Shown: positions 14,448-21,090 of the stretch, piece after piece
How the letters are laid out: each line of letters begins with the position of its first letter
Position numbering within the stretch: position 1 is the first letter of the stretch
NCBI GenBank assembly: GCA_030838265.1
Contig: JAUTXA010000291.1
Coordinates: 1-21,090, forward strand
Reading direction: 5' to 3'
Source of the DNA: Actinomycetota bacterium
GTDB taxonomy: Bacteria; Actinomycetota; Acidimicrobiia; Acidimicrobiales; BP-101
Length of the DNA stretch: 21,090 nucleotides
Translations under genes and position numbers: made by a program
The notes under the pieces: generated by a model
The model's database searches: none
Told to the model about the DNA's origin: nothing
Seen by the model: the letters and a program-made list of their open reading frames with translations, nothing else

Positions 14448-16385
14448 GTGGAGGAGGAAGAGGCCCCGACGCGGGTCGAGCGCAGCCGCGAGGCGGTGAG
14501 CGACGTCCTCGAGCGGATCGTCGCCGAGCTGCCGGGCGGCGGTGAGGCTCGTGTCGGGCAGCGGGAGATGGCCCAGGCGGTGGCCACTGCCATCACCGAG
14601 AGGCGTCACCTGGTGGTCCAGGCCGGGACGGGCACCGGCAAGTCCCTCGCCTACCTCGTCCCGGCCATCCTGAGCGGCCAGCGGGTGATGATCGCCACCG
14701 CGACCAAGGCCCTCCAGGATCAGCTGGCCACCAAGGACCTGCCCTTCCTCCAGGCCCACCTCGGGCTGCCCTTCGAGTTCGCCACCCTCAAGGGCCGGGC
14801 CAACTACCTGTGCGTGCAGCGGGCCCGCGAGGTGGCGGGGGGCGGGGGCGACGAGAACCAGCTCACCCTCGATGACGCCACGCCCAGCCAGGTCGGTGAG
14901 CTCGGCAAGGAGATCCTGGCTCTCATCGAGTGGGGCAAGACCACCGAGACCGGCGACCGCTCCGACCTGTCGTTCGAGCCCCGCCCCCGGGCCTGGTCCC
15001 AGGTCAGCGTCAACGCCATGGAGTGCCCCGGTGCGGCCAAGTGCCCATCGGGCGACGATTGCTTCGCCGAGGCGGCGCGCCAGCGGGCCGAGCTGGCCGA
15101 CGTCATCGTCGTGAACACCCACCTCTACGGCACCCATCTAGCGACGGGCGGCTACGTCCTCCCCGAGCACGACGTCGTCATCTTCGACGAGGCCCACGAG
15201 CTCGAGGACGTCGCCGCTGCCAGCCTCGGTCTCGAGCTCGGCGCCGGCCGCTTCCGGGCCCTGGCTCGCAACGCCCAGGGCCTCATCAAGGACAGGTCGC
15301 GGGCCGACGTGGTGGCCGAAGGGGGCGAGGTCATCGAGTCGGCTCTGATGGCCTGGCACGGCCAGCGTTTCAAGCCCGGCCTCGACGAGAGCCTGAAGAA
15401 CATCCTCATCTCGGTCGGCCAGCGAGTGTCCGAGCTCACCAGTGCGGTTCGCGCTGGCGACGGTGACGGCGCTCGCAAGGCCCGGGTCCTGCAGGCGTCG
15501 GGCCACATCCAGGGCGACATCGCCTTCCTCCTCGAGGCCGGGCCCGGCGACGTGCTCTGGGTCGAAGGGCCAGTCCACGCGCCGGTCTTGCGGGTGGCCC
15601 CCATCGACGTGGCCGCCAAGCTGCGGGAGAAGCTCTGGGACAACGTCACCGCCGTCCTCACCAGCGCCACCATCCCCAACAACCTGGCCACTCGAGTGGG
15701 CCTCCCCCCCGACGGCCACGACGTGCTCGACGTGGGCAGCCCGTTCGACTACGAGAGCAACGCCCTCCTCTACTGCCCGATGCACCTACCCGACCCCCGC
15801 CATGCCGACTACGAGGTGGCGATGCACGACGAGCTGGCCGCCCTCATCACCGCGGCGGGCGGTCGCACTCTCGCCCTCTTCACCAGCTGGCGGGCCATGG
15901 AGGCGGCGGCCAAGGCCATGACGGCGCGCCTCGACGTTCCCATCCTCACCCAGACCGATCTGCCCAAGCCCGCCCTGGTGAAGGCCTTCACCGACGACGA
16001 GTCGGCTTGCCTGTTCGCCACCATGGGCTTCTGGCAGGGCGTGGACGTGCCCGGGCGCTCGCTCTCGCTGGTAGTGCTCGACCGCATCCCCTTCCCCCGT
16101 CCCGACGAGCCCCTGATGCAGGCTCGCCGCGACCAGGCCGGGGCCGCCGCCTTCCGGGTGGTCGACCTGCCGCGCGCCGCCACCCTGCTGGCCCAAGGCT
16201 CGGGCCGCCTCATCCGCAACACCACCGACACCGGCGTCGTCGCCATCCTCGACCCGCGCCTTGGCAAGGCGGGCTACAAGTGGGATCTGGTGCGGGCCCT
16301 CCCGCCCATGCACCGAACTCGCGAGAGAGAAGAGGCCGAGCGCTTCCTTCGCCGCCTGGCCGACGCCGCCGAAGAGGGTCAGTAG
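14448..16385 (+). CDS. DinG/XPD-family Fe-S ATP-dependent DNA helicase
   Basis: A 645-residue superfamily 2 helicase, likely 5'-3' and active in repair or in resolving blocked forks. Walker A is GTGTGKS (60-66), Walker B is DEAH (247-250). The four Cys that hold the 4Fe-4S cluster in this family are present: C122, C193, C199 and C205 (YLC, MEC, AKC, DDC). C-terminal helicase motifs include TSATIPNN, FTSWRAME, FATMGFWQGVDVPG, DRIPFPRPDEP and QGSGRLIRN. There is no N-terminal exonuclease domain, so it resembles E. coli DinG/YoaA rather than the Gram-positive DinG fusion. The GTG start fits the TACCCT box 7 bases upstream. Its last seven bases overlap the end of era on the other strand. Confidence 0.95.
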   Translation: MEEEEAPTRVERSREAVSDVLERIVAELPGGGEARVGQREMAQAVATAITERRHLVVQAGTGTGKSLAYLVPAILSGQRVMIATATKALQDQLATKDLPFLQAHLGLPFEFATLKGRANYLCVQRAREVAGGGGDENQLTLDDATPSQVGELGKEILALIEWGKTTETGDRSDLSFEPRPRAWSQVSVNAMECPGAAKCPSGDDCFAEAARQRAELADVIVVNTHLYGTHLATGGYVLPEHDVVIFDEAHELEDVAAASLGLELGAGRFRALARNAQGLIKDRSRADVVAEGGEVIESALMAWHGQRFKPGLDESLKNILISVGQRVSELTSAVRAGDGDGARKARVLQASGHIQGDIAFLLEAGPGDVLWVEGPVHAPVLRVAPIDVAAKLREKLWDNVTAVLTSATIPNNLATRVGLPPDGHDVLDVGSPFDYESNALLYCPMHLPDPRHADYEVAMHDELAALITAAGGRTLALFTSWRAMEAAAKAMTARLDVPILTQTDLPKPALVKAFTDDESACLFATMGFWQGVDVPGRSLSLVVLDRIPFPRPDEPLMQARRDQAGAAAFRVVDLPRAATLLAQGSGRLIRNTTDTGVVAILDPRLGKAGYKWDLVRALPPMHRTREREEAERFLRRLADAAEEGQ

Positions 16386-17215
16386 CCGAGGCGGTCGAGG
16401 GCCTTGGCCCGGCGCTGCCAGTCCTTGTCGACCTTCACGAACAGCTCGAGGTAGGCGCCCTCGGGCAGCTGCTCGCGCACCCGGATGCCGGTCTCCTTGA
16501 GGATGGCGCCGCCCTTGCCGATCACGATGCCCTTCTGAGAGTCGCGCTCGACCAGGATCTCGCAGCGGATGCGCGGCCACTCCCACTCCGTCACCTGGGT
16601 GGCGATCGAGTGGGGCAGCTCCTCTCGGGCCACAGCCAGCAGCTGCTCGCGCACCAGCTCAGCCACCCAGAAGGCCTCGGGAACATCGGTGACAACGTCG
16701 TCGGGATACCAGAGCGGTCCCTCGGGCAGGCGGGCCACGATGCCGTCGACCAGCTCGGGCACCCCCTCCCCGGTCACCGCCGAGATGGGGAAGTACTCCG
16801 AGAAGTCGAGCTCCGAGGCGGCCAGCAGCTGGCTGATCACGACATCGCGGTCGGCGATGTCGATCTTGTTGACCACCAGCATCCCCGTCTTGGGGACCCG
16901 CTTGGCCACCCATCGGTCGCCCGTCCCCAGCGGCGCGGTGGCGTCGATCACCAGCATGGGGACGTCGACGTCTCCGATCGATGCCTCGGCCGTGTCGTTG
17001 AGCCGCTCGCCCAGCAGGGTCTTGGGCTTGTGGATGCCGGGCGTGTCGACGAACACGACCTGAGCGTCAGGCCGGTTGAGGACACCCCGGATCTGCGTCC
17101 TCGTCGTCTGCGGCTTGTCCGACACGATGCTGACCTTGGTGCCGAGGATGGCGTTCAGCAGCGTCGACTTGCCGACGTTCGGTCGCCCCACGAGGGTGGC
17201 GAACCCGCTCCTCAC
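16379..17215 (-). CDS. era: GTPase Era
   Basis: A 278-residue GTPase that binds 16S rRNA and helps 30S subunit maturation. G1 is GRPNVGKS (10-17), switch/G2 is the KPQTTRTQIRG segment, G3 is DTPG, G4 is NKID and G5 is SAVTG. The C-terminal KH domain has GIVIGKGGAILKETG. Length and domain order are standard. The GTG at 17215 overlaps the stop of the upstream CorC-like gene as GTGA, implying coupled translation. It is the last gene of the HIT-phoH-ybeY-corC-era cluster, a set of ribosome-biogenesis genes whose order (phoH, ybeY, corC-like, era) is the same in mycobacteria. Confidence 0.98.
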   Translation of the reverse strand: MRSGFATLVGRPNVGKSTLLNAILGTKVSIVSDKPQTTRTQIRGVLNRPDAQVVFVDTPGIHKPKTLLGERLNDTAEASIGDVDVPMLVIDATAPLGTGDRWVAKRVPKTGMLVVNKIDIADRDVVISQLLAASELDFSEYFPISAVTGEGVPELVDGIVARLPEGPLWYPDDVVTDVPEAFWVAELVREQLLAVAREELPHSIATQVTEWEWPRIRCEILVERDSQKGIVIGKGGAILKETGIRVREQLPEGAYLELFVKVDKDWQRRAKALDRLGY

Positions 17216-18501
17216 GCCGCGTCGTCGTCGGGAATCTTGGAGATGCGCACCCGGCCGATGCGCCGGCCCTGCACCTTCTCGGCCCGCAACCGGTGTCCGT
17301 TGAAGTCGACCGTCTCGCCCTCGGTGGGGACGTGACCGAGGAGGTTGAAGACCAGGCCACCGAGGGAGTCCCAGTCCCCCGTCGGCAAGTTGGCGTGCAG
17401 CAGGTCGTTGACCTCGTCGATAGGCATCCGGGCGTTGACCCGGACGTCACCGTTGGGCAGGGGCTCGATGTTGGCTTCCTCGACGTCGTACTCGTCGACG
17501 ATCTCGCCCACCAGCTCTTCGATCAGGTCCTCGAGGGTGACCAAGCCAGCCGTGCCGCCGTATTCGTCGACCACCATGGCCATGTGGAACTTGTCCTTCT
17601 GCATCTCGCGCATGAGCTCGGACACCCGCTTGGTCTCGGGGACGAAGCGCGCCTCGCGCACGAGGGTGCGCACCTCGACGTCGGCCCGTCCCTCGCGCTC
17701 GGCCCGCAGGAGGTCCTTGGTGTAGATGAGCCCGACAACGTCGTCGATGCCCTGGTCGTAGACCGGTATGCGGCTGTACCCGGCGGCCATGGCCACCTCG
17801 ATGACGTCGGCCACGCGGTCCTTGCCCTCGACCGCCACCATGTCGGTGCGGGGGATCATGACCTCTCGCACCACCGTGTCGCCGAACTCGATGATCGAGT
17901 GGATGAGGGCCCGCTCCTCGCGCTCGAGGACTTCCTCCTCGACGGCCACGTCGGCCATGGCCAGGATCTCCTGCTCGGAGACGTAGGGCCCTTCCTTCAG
18001 GCCCTTGCCGGGGATGATGACGTTGGCCAGGCCGATGAGGGCGCGGGCCAGGAAGCGAACGGGTGGGAAGGCGGCGATCGGGGCGACCAAGCGAGCCGAG
18101 AAGAGAGCAGCCCGCTCGGGGTGCTGCACGGCATAGGTCTTGGGCACCGCCTCGGCGACGACGAAGATGACGATCACTTCGAAAGCGGTCGCGGCGGCCA
18201 CGCCCAAGGGGCCGAAGACGTGCTCGGCCACGACACCAACCAGGGTGGCGGCCACGAGGTGACACACCAACAGCAGGAAGAGGACGGGGTTCAGGAAGCG
18301 TTCGGGGCGCTCGACCAGGTGCACGAGCTTGGTCGCGCCCTTGCGGCCCTCCTCGTCGAGGGTGATGGCCTTGATGCGGTTCATCCGGGTGAGCGAGGTC
18401 TCGGCCGCGGCCAACACGCCGGAAAAGGCGATGAGCACCAGCACGGCCAGCAGCAGGATGGTGTCCGAGCGGGAGAAGCTGGTCGCCAGCACGTAGGTCA
18501 T
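17212..18501 (-). CDS. CNNM/CorC-type hemolysin-family membrane protein with CBS pair
   Basis: A 429-residue protein. The DUF21/CNNM membrane domain has about four hydrophobic segments (12-34, 71-97, 100-123, 140-163) with SGVLAAAETSLTRMNR and VVAEAVPKTYAVQHP. A CBS pair follows (about 205-325; MIPRTDMVAVEG, AGYSRIPVYDQGIDDVVGLI, VVDEYGGTAGLVTLEDLIEE), and then the CorC/HlyC C-terminal domain (about 345-425). Family members act in magnesium or cobalt export or resistance; direct transport by this one is inferred, and the name hemolysin is historical. The ATG at 18501 overlaps the ybeY stop (ATGA), and its own stop overlaps era (GTGA), so translation of ybeY, this gene and era is likely coupled. 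Confidence 0.94.
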   Translation of the reverse strand: MTYVLATSFSRSDTILLLAVLVLIAFSGVLAAAETSLTRMNRIKAITLDEEGRKGATKLVHLVERPERFLNPVLFLLLVCHLVAATLVGVVAEHVFGPLGVAAATAFEVIVIFVVAEAVPKTYAVQHPERAALFSARLVAPIAAFPPVRFLARALIGLANVIIPGKGLKEGPYVSEQEILAMADVAVEEEVLEREERALIHSIIEFGDTVVREVMIPRTDMVAVEGKDRVADVIEVAMAAGYSRIPVYDQGIDDVVGLIYTKDLLRAEREGRADVEVRTLVREARFVPETKRVSELMREMQKDKFHMAMVVDEYGGTAGLVTLEDLIEELVGEIVDEYDVEEANIEPLPNGDVRVNARMPIDEVNDLLHANLPTGDWDSLGGLVFNLLGHVPTEGETVDFNGHRLRAEKVQGRRIGRVRISKIPDDDAA

Positions 18502-19019
18502 GGTCGTTTGTGGAACTGCTCGAGGAGCTCGCGCTCGCGGTGCTCCATCACCTCGGCCTCGTCCTCGTCGATGTGATCCATGCCCGTGAGGTGCAAGATG
18601 CCGTGCACCACCAAAAGGGCGATCTCGTCGTCGAAGGTGGTGGCCCGGTCGTCGTGGACGCCCTTCTCGACGTTGTGCTCGGCCACCCTCGGGCAGATGA
18701 CGACATCGCCGAGGAGCGTGGGCAGGTCGGCTGGTTCGGCCGGCACGTAGCCCGGCCCGCTGCCGCCTGAGTCGGGCGAGCGACCACCCTCGATGGGCTC
18801 CTCGTCGATGGGGAAGGCCAGCACGTCGGTGGGCCCGTCCTTGCCGAGGAAGCGCTTGTTGAGGTCGGCCATGGCCGCCTCGTCGACGAACAGCAGCGAC
18901 AGCTCGACGTCGCCCCTGACGCCCTCGGCCTTGATGACGGCCTCGGCCAGGCTCACCCAGCGCAAGGTCTCGACCGGTCGGTCGGTCTGCTCGTCAGCCA
19001 CGAAGATCTCGATTGCCAT
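18498..19019 (-). CDS. ybeY: Endoribonuclease YbeY (16S rRNA maturation)
   Basis: A 173-residue zinc-dependent RNase taking part in 16S rRNA 3'-end processing and ribosome quality control. The metal site is complete in HGILHLTGMDH (H139, H143, H149). NKRFLGKDGPTDVLAFP and LGDVVICP are the other family signatures. Between these two lies a stretch of about 30 residues rich in Gly, Ser, Pro and acidic residues (71-101), longer than in E. coli YbeY. The ATG at 19019 lies 14 bases after the phoH stop. The downstream CorC-like gene overlaps its stop. Confidence 0.96.
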   Translation of the reverse strand: MAIEIFVADEQTDRPVETLRWVSLAEAVIKAEGVRGDVELSLLFVDEAAMADLNKRFLGKDGPTDVLAFPIDEEPIEGGRSPDSGGSGPGYVPAEPADLPTLLGDVVICPRVAEHNVEKGVHDDRATTFDDEIALLVVHGILHLTGMDHIDEDEAEVMEHRERELLEQFHKRP

Positions 19020-19033
19020 CGTTTCCGATCAGC

Positions 19034-19975
19034 TCAGCGGTGGGCCCGCTCGTAGGCGGTGACGATGTCCTGGACGATGCGGTGGCGCACGACATCGCGG
19101 TGGGTGAGCTCGATCCACGCCAACCCGTCGATGTCCTTCAATATCTTGTCGAGCCCAGCGAGCCCCGACTTACCCCCAGCCAGGTCGACCTGGGTGATGT
19201 CACCGTTCACCACGACCTTCGAGCCGAAGCCGATGCGGGTGAGGAACATCTTCATCTGCTCCGGCGTCGTGTTCTGGGCCTCGTCGAGGATGATGAAGCT
19301 GTTGTTCAGGGTACGACCGCGCATGTACGCCAGTGGGGCGACCTCGATGGTCCCGCGCTCCATGAGCTTCTCGCGGCCGTCGGGGCCCAGCATGTCGAAG
19401 AGGGCGTCGTAGAGCGGACGGAGGTAGGGGTCGACCTTGGCCATGAGGTCGCCCGGCAAGAAGCCCAGCCGCTCACCGGCCTCGACGGCGGGCCGAGTGA
19501 GGATGATGCGCTCGACCTGCTTGGCCTGCAGGGCCTGCACGGCGAGAGCCACAGCCAGGTAGGACTTGCCGGTGCCGGCCGGGCCTACGCCGAACGTGAT
19601 GACGTTGGCCGCGATGGCGTCGGCGTAGCGCTTCTGCCCGCTGGTCTTGGGCCGGACGCTGCGGCCCCGAGCCGATCGCAAGACCTCGGAGGTGAGCACC
19701 TCGGACGGGCGCTCGTCGGACTTCACCATCTCGATGGCTCGGCCCACGTTGGTCACCTCGAGGGGCTCGCCTCGCTCGAGCAGCATCTGGAGCTCGACGA
19801 AGACCTTGGCCGCCTGGTCGGCCTCTTCACCGTCGAGCGTGATCTCGTTGCCCCGCACGTGGATCGACGTGCCGGGAAAGGAAGCCTCGATGAGGCGCAG
19901 GAGCTCGTCCCGCTGGCCCAAGAGGCCAGCCATGAGGTGATTGGGGACGGAGACGTTGACTGGGGTTGGTGACAA
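19034..19975 (-). CDS. phoH: PhoH-family ATPase
   Basis: A 313-residue cytoplasmic P-loop ATPase. An N-terminal KH-like region (about 5-50; VNVSVPNHL, IHVRGNEITLDG) is followed by the PhoH domain with Walker A GPAGTGKS (131-138) and Walker B IILDEAQN (D231, E232). ILTRPAVEAGERLGFLPGDL and VNGDITQVDL are typical. The family is linked to RNA metabolism, partly through its neighbour ybeY. The start is not certain: the TTG at 19975 keeps the conserved VNVSVP strand; the alternative ATG at 19933 would remove it and has no ribosome site. The longer frame is shadow across the HIT gene. It lies 25 bases after the HIT stop, same direction. Confidence 0.94.
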   Translation of the reverse strand: MSPTPVNVSVPNHLMAGLLGQRDELLRLIEASFPGTSIHVRGNEITLDGEEADQAAKVFVELQMLLERGEPLEVTNVGRAIEMVKSDERPSEVLTSEVLRSARGRSVRPKTSGQKRYADAIAANVITFGVGPAGTGKSYLAVALAVQALQAKQVERIILTRPAVEAGERLGFLPGDLMAKVDPYLRPLYDALFDMLGPDGREKLMERGTIEVAPLAYMRGRTLNNSFIILDEAQNTTPEQMKMFLTRIGFGSKVVVNGDITQVDLAGGKSGLAGLDKILKDIDGLAWIELTHRDVVRHRIVQDIVTAYERAHR

Positions 19976-20000
19976 TGGCGTTCTGACGGAAAGGCTACCG

Positions 20001-20351
20001 CTAGCCCGGGGGCCAACCCATGCTTCTGCCGCCCAGGACGTGCAGATGCAGGTGGGGCACCGAGTTGTTGGAGTCCTCGCCCACGTTGAAGACCAGGCGG
20101 TACCCCCGCTCAGAGAGCCCCTCCTGGCGGGCGACCTGCTGGGCGGTCGTGAACAGCTCGGCGATGATCTCGGCGTGGCCGGGCTCGATGGTGTCGGCGT
20201 CGTCGATGTGCTCACGAGGCACCACCAGCACATGGGTGGGCATGGCCGGGTTCAGGTCGCGGAAGGCATAGGTCCGTTCGGTCGAGACCACCTCGGTGGA
20301 GGGGATCTCACCGGCGGCGATCTTGCAGAAGAGGCAATCGGAGCCGCTCAC
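20001..20351 (-). CDS. HIT-family nucleotide hydrolase (Hint-like)
   Basis: A 116-residue histidine-triad protein. The zinc-type CLFC (C6, C9) is followed by KIAAGEIPS, the THVLVVPREHI strand, and the HIT motif H100-L-H102-L-H104 in SVPHLHLHVLGG; H102 is the expected nucleophile. The C-terminus GRSMGWPPG is the usual Hint ending. Such proteins hydrolyse nucleoside phosphoramidates or adenylates; the substrate cannot be read from sequence. GTG at 20351 is preferred since it precedes the conserved Cys pair and has a TAACGT box 7 bases upstream; GGAGG is present but 14 bases away. It is the first gene of the HIT-phoH-ybeY-corC-era cluster. Confidence 0.94.
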   Translation of the reverse strand: MSGSDCLFCKIAAGEIPSTEVVSTERTYAFRDLNPAMPTHVLVVPREHIDDADTIEPGHAEIIAELFTTAQQVARQEGLSERGYRLVFNVGEDSNNSVPHLHLHVLGGRSMGWPPG

Positions 20352-20358
20352 GGCGCGA

Positions 20359-20368
20359 ACGTTAACCT
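20359..20368. promoter_or_regulatory. Overlapping divergent -10 elements (HIT and the gene at 20374)
   Basis: Within 22 bases separating two divergent genes, the minus strand has TAACGT (20364-20359), 7 bases before the HIT GTG, and the plus strand has TAACCT (20363-20368), 5 bases before the ATG at 20374. The two hexamers share two bases, so polymerase could serve only one side at a time. Neither has a clear -35. Confidence 0.4.
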
Positions 20369-20373
20369 CCGCG

Positions 20374-20934
20374 ATGGTGACGACCCCGGGCGATGACCTC
20401 CTCGCCGACCTGGCGCGCTGGACGAGCGACCAGCAGATCGACGAGGCGGCCAAGGCCAGGACCCGCGAGCGATGGCTGCGCCAGCAGGCCGAAGAAGACG
20501 CTCGCTTCGCCGGGCTCGTCCTCGACTTGGCCGAGCGGGGCGACCACGTGGTGGTGCGGGGCGCGAGCGGCCGGATGTACCGAGGCGAGATCGCCGGTGT
20601 GGGTCGTGACTTCATCGTGGTGCGCACGGCCTCGGGCTCGCGCGCCGCGCTTCTCACCTTCGACGCGGTGACGACGATCCGCCCCGAGCCCGGGTTGACG
20701 ACGCCCGCGGCCAACAGTGAGCGAGACGCCTCGCTGGCCGCCACCCTGGCCGACGTGCTCGGCGGGCTGGTGGCCGACCGCCCTCGCCTGCAGGTGATCG
20801 CCGGTGGCGACGCTCTGGCCGGCGAGCTGCGGGCCGTGGGCCACGACGTGGCGTCCCTCCGCCTCGACACCAACCCGCCGGCCACCGTCTATGTGCGGCT
20901 CGGCCCGGTGGTCGAGGTCGTCCTGCTCGCTTAG
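20374..20934 (+). CDS. Uncharacterised protein with possible Sm-like barrel (186 aa)
   Basis: I do not recognise a named family. Residues 1-50 are charged and helical (DLARWTSDQQIDEAAKARTR). Residues about 57-103 look like a small beta barrel: GDHVVVRGASGRMYRGEIAG, then VGRDFIVVRTASGSRAALLT and FDAVTTIRP; the G-x4-G-x-I-x2-V-G-x-D pattern resembles Sm/LSm-type or SH3-like folds, which often bind RNA. Residues 118-186 form a second alpha/beta part with LADVLGGLVADRP and a final TVYVRLGPVVEVVLLA strand. There is no signal peptide or membrane segment. The ATG at 20374 fits the TAACCT box 5 bases upstream. It diverges from the HIT and ribosome-maturation cluster. Its stop overlaps the stop of the next gene on the other strand. 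The RNA-binding idea is inference only. Confidence 0.72.
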   Translation: MVTTPGDDLLADLARWTSDQQIDEAAKARTRERWLRQQAEEDARFAGLVLDLAERGDHVVVRGASGRMYRGEIAGVGRDFIVVRTASGSRAALLTFDAVTTIRPEPGLTTPAANSERDASLAATLADVLGGLVADRPRLQVIAGGDALAGELRAVGHDVASLRLDTNPPATVYVRLGPVVEVVLLA

Positions 20935-21090
20935 GAGCCGGCCTCCGGGTAGAGGTGGGACAACGTGCCGGGCTGGATCTTGATCGACTCGACGAAGCGG
21001 TCAACGTCGTCGGGCTTGAGGCGGATCACGCGGCCGAATTGGTAGGCCTCGAGCTGGCCCTCGTTGATGAACTTGTAGAGGGTGCGGAGG
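20931..21090 (-). CDS. Excisionase/MerR-like HTH protein, C-terminal part only (runs off the right edge)
   Basis: The last 52 residues of a minus-strand gene are visible, ending at the TAA at 20933-20931. They read LRTLYKFINEGQLEAYQFGR, then VIRLKPDDVDRFVESIKI and QPGTLSHLYPEAGS. The pattern of a helix followed by a G-x-L-x-A wing and a V-I-R-L-x2-D-D-V-D-x-F strand and helix is that of small HTH_17/excisionase-like domains, common both as chromosomal regulators and on mobile elements. The start lies outside the window, so size and context are unknown. Its stop overlaps the stop of the gene at 20374 by four bases (TTAG). Confidence 0.72.
   Translation of the reverse strand, partial: LRTLYKFINEGQLEAYQFGRVIRLKPDDVDRFVESIKIQPGTLSHLYPEAGS

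Noticed and set aside
17293..18576. Open frame of 427 codons on the plus strand with many Asp, His and Gly
   Set aside because: It is antisense to the CorC-like gene. The His/Asp richness comes from reading its Val and Leu codons in reverse.
20931..21090. Evidence of a prophage or integrative element from the excisionase-like HTH
   Set aside because: No integrase, attachment site, tRNA or phage gene is nearby, and such HTH domains are common chromosomal regulators.

Overview
The window is a gene-dense, very GC-rich piece of a bacterial chromosome made of housekeeping genes. The gene content (a GAF-ANTAR regulator, an Rv1855c-type F420-dependent oxidoreductase, a one-subunit glycyl-tRNA synthetase, GTG and TTG starts) and the conserved glyS-recO-uppS and era-corC-ybeY-phoH neighbourhoods point to an actinobacterium. 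The adjoining dnaG and rpoD and the style of the two edge HTH proteins suggest a lineage such as Acidimicrobiia; that last step is inference. No tRNA, rRNA, insertion sequence, prophage or CRISPR locus was seen. No gap between genes exceeds 180 bases.

Layout. Bases 1-549 hold a partial HTH gene (minus) diverging from a small membrane-anchored protein (plus). Bases 556-11617 are a continuous minus-strand run read in the order uppS, recO, glyS, small HTH regulator, ppdK, S9 peptidase, dnaG, rpoD. Two of its junctions are 4-base GTGA/ATGA overlaps. Bases 11679-12596 (plus) encode a YihY/BrkB membrane protein, meeting an F420-dependent oxidoreductase (minus, 12593-13522) tail to tail. Bases 13678-16385 (plus) carry the GAF-ANTAR regulator and a DinG/XPD-type Fe-S helicase. 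Bases 16379-20351 are a second minus-strand cluster read as HIT, phoH, ybeY, corC-like, era. A divergent uncharacterised gene (20374-20934) and a partial HTH/excisionase-like gene (minus) close the window.

How the genes fit together. The left cluster joins isoprenoid lipid carrier synthesis (UppS), recombination repair (RecO), translation (GlyRS), central carbon metabolism (PPDK), replication priming (DnaG) and the main sigma factor (RpoD). The right cluster is the familiar ribosome-maturation set (Era, YbeY, PhoH) with a CorC/CNNM-type transporter-like protein. These are growth functions.

The less ordinary signals lie between genes. Three perfect palindromes of the form GTCAGC-N4-GCTGAC sit at exactly 49-base intervals between glyS and a small HTH gene. 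The leader of the ANTAR gene has a hexaloop hairpin with A1 and G4 (the published ANTAR-target signature) followed by a hairpin that would mask the ribosome-binding site. Seven genes have a TAnnnT box 5-8 bases before the start codon, as expected for leaderless transcripts. I did not find a convincing wholly new multi-gene system; the palindrome array with its neighbouring HTH gene is the best candidate for something undescribed.
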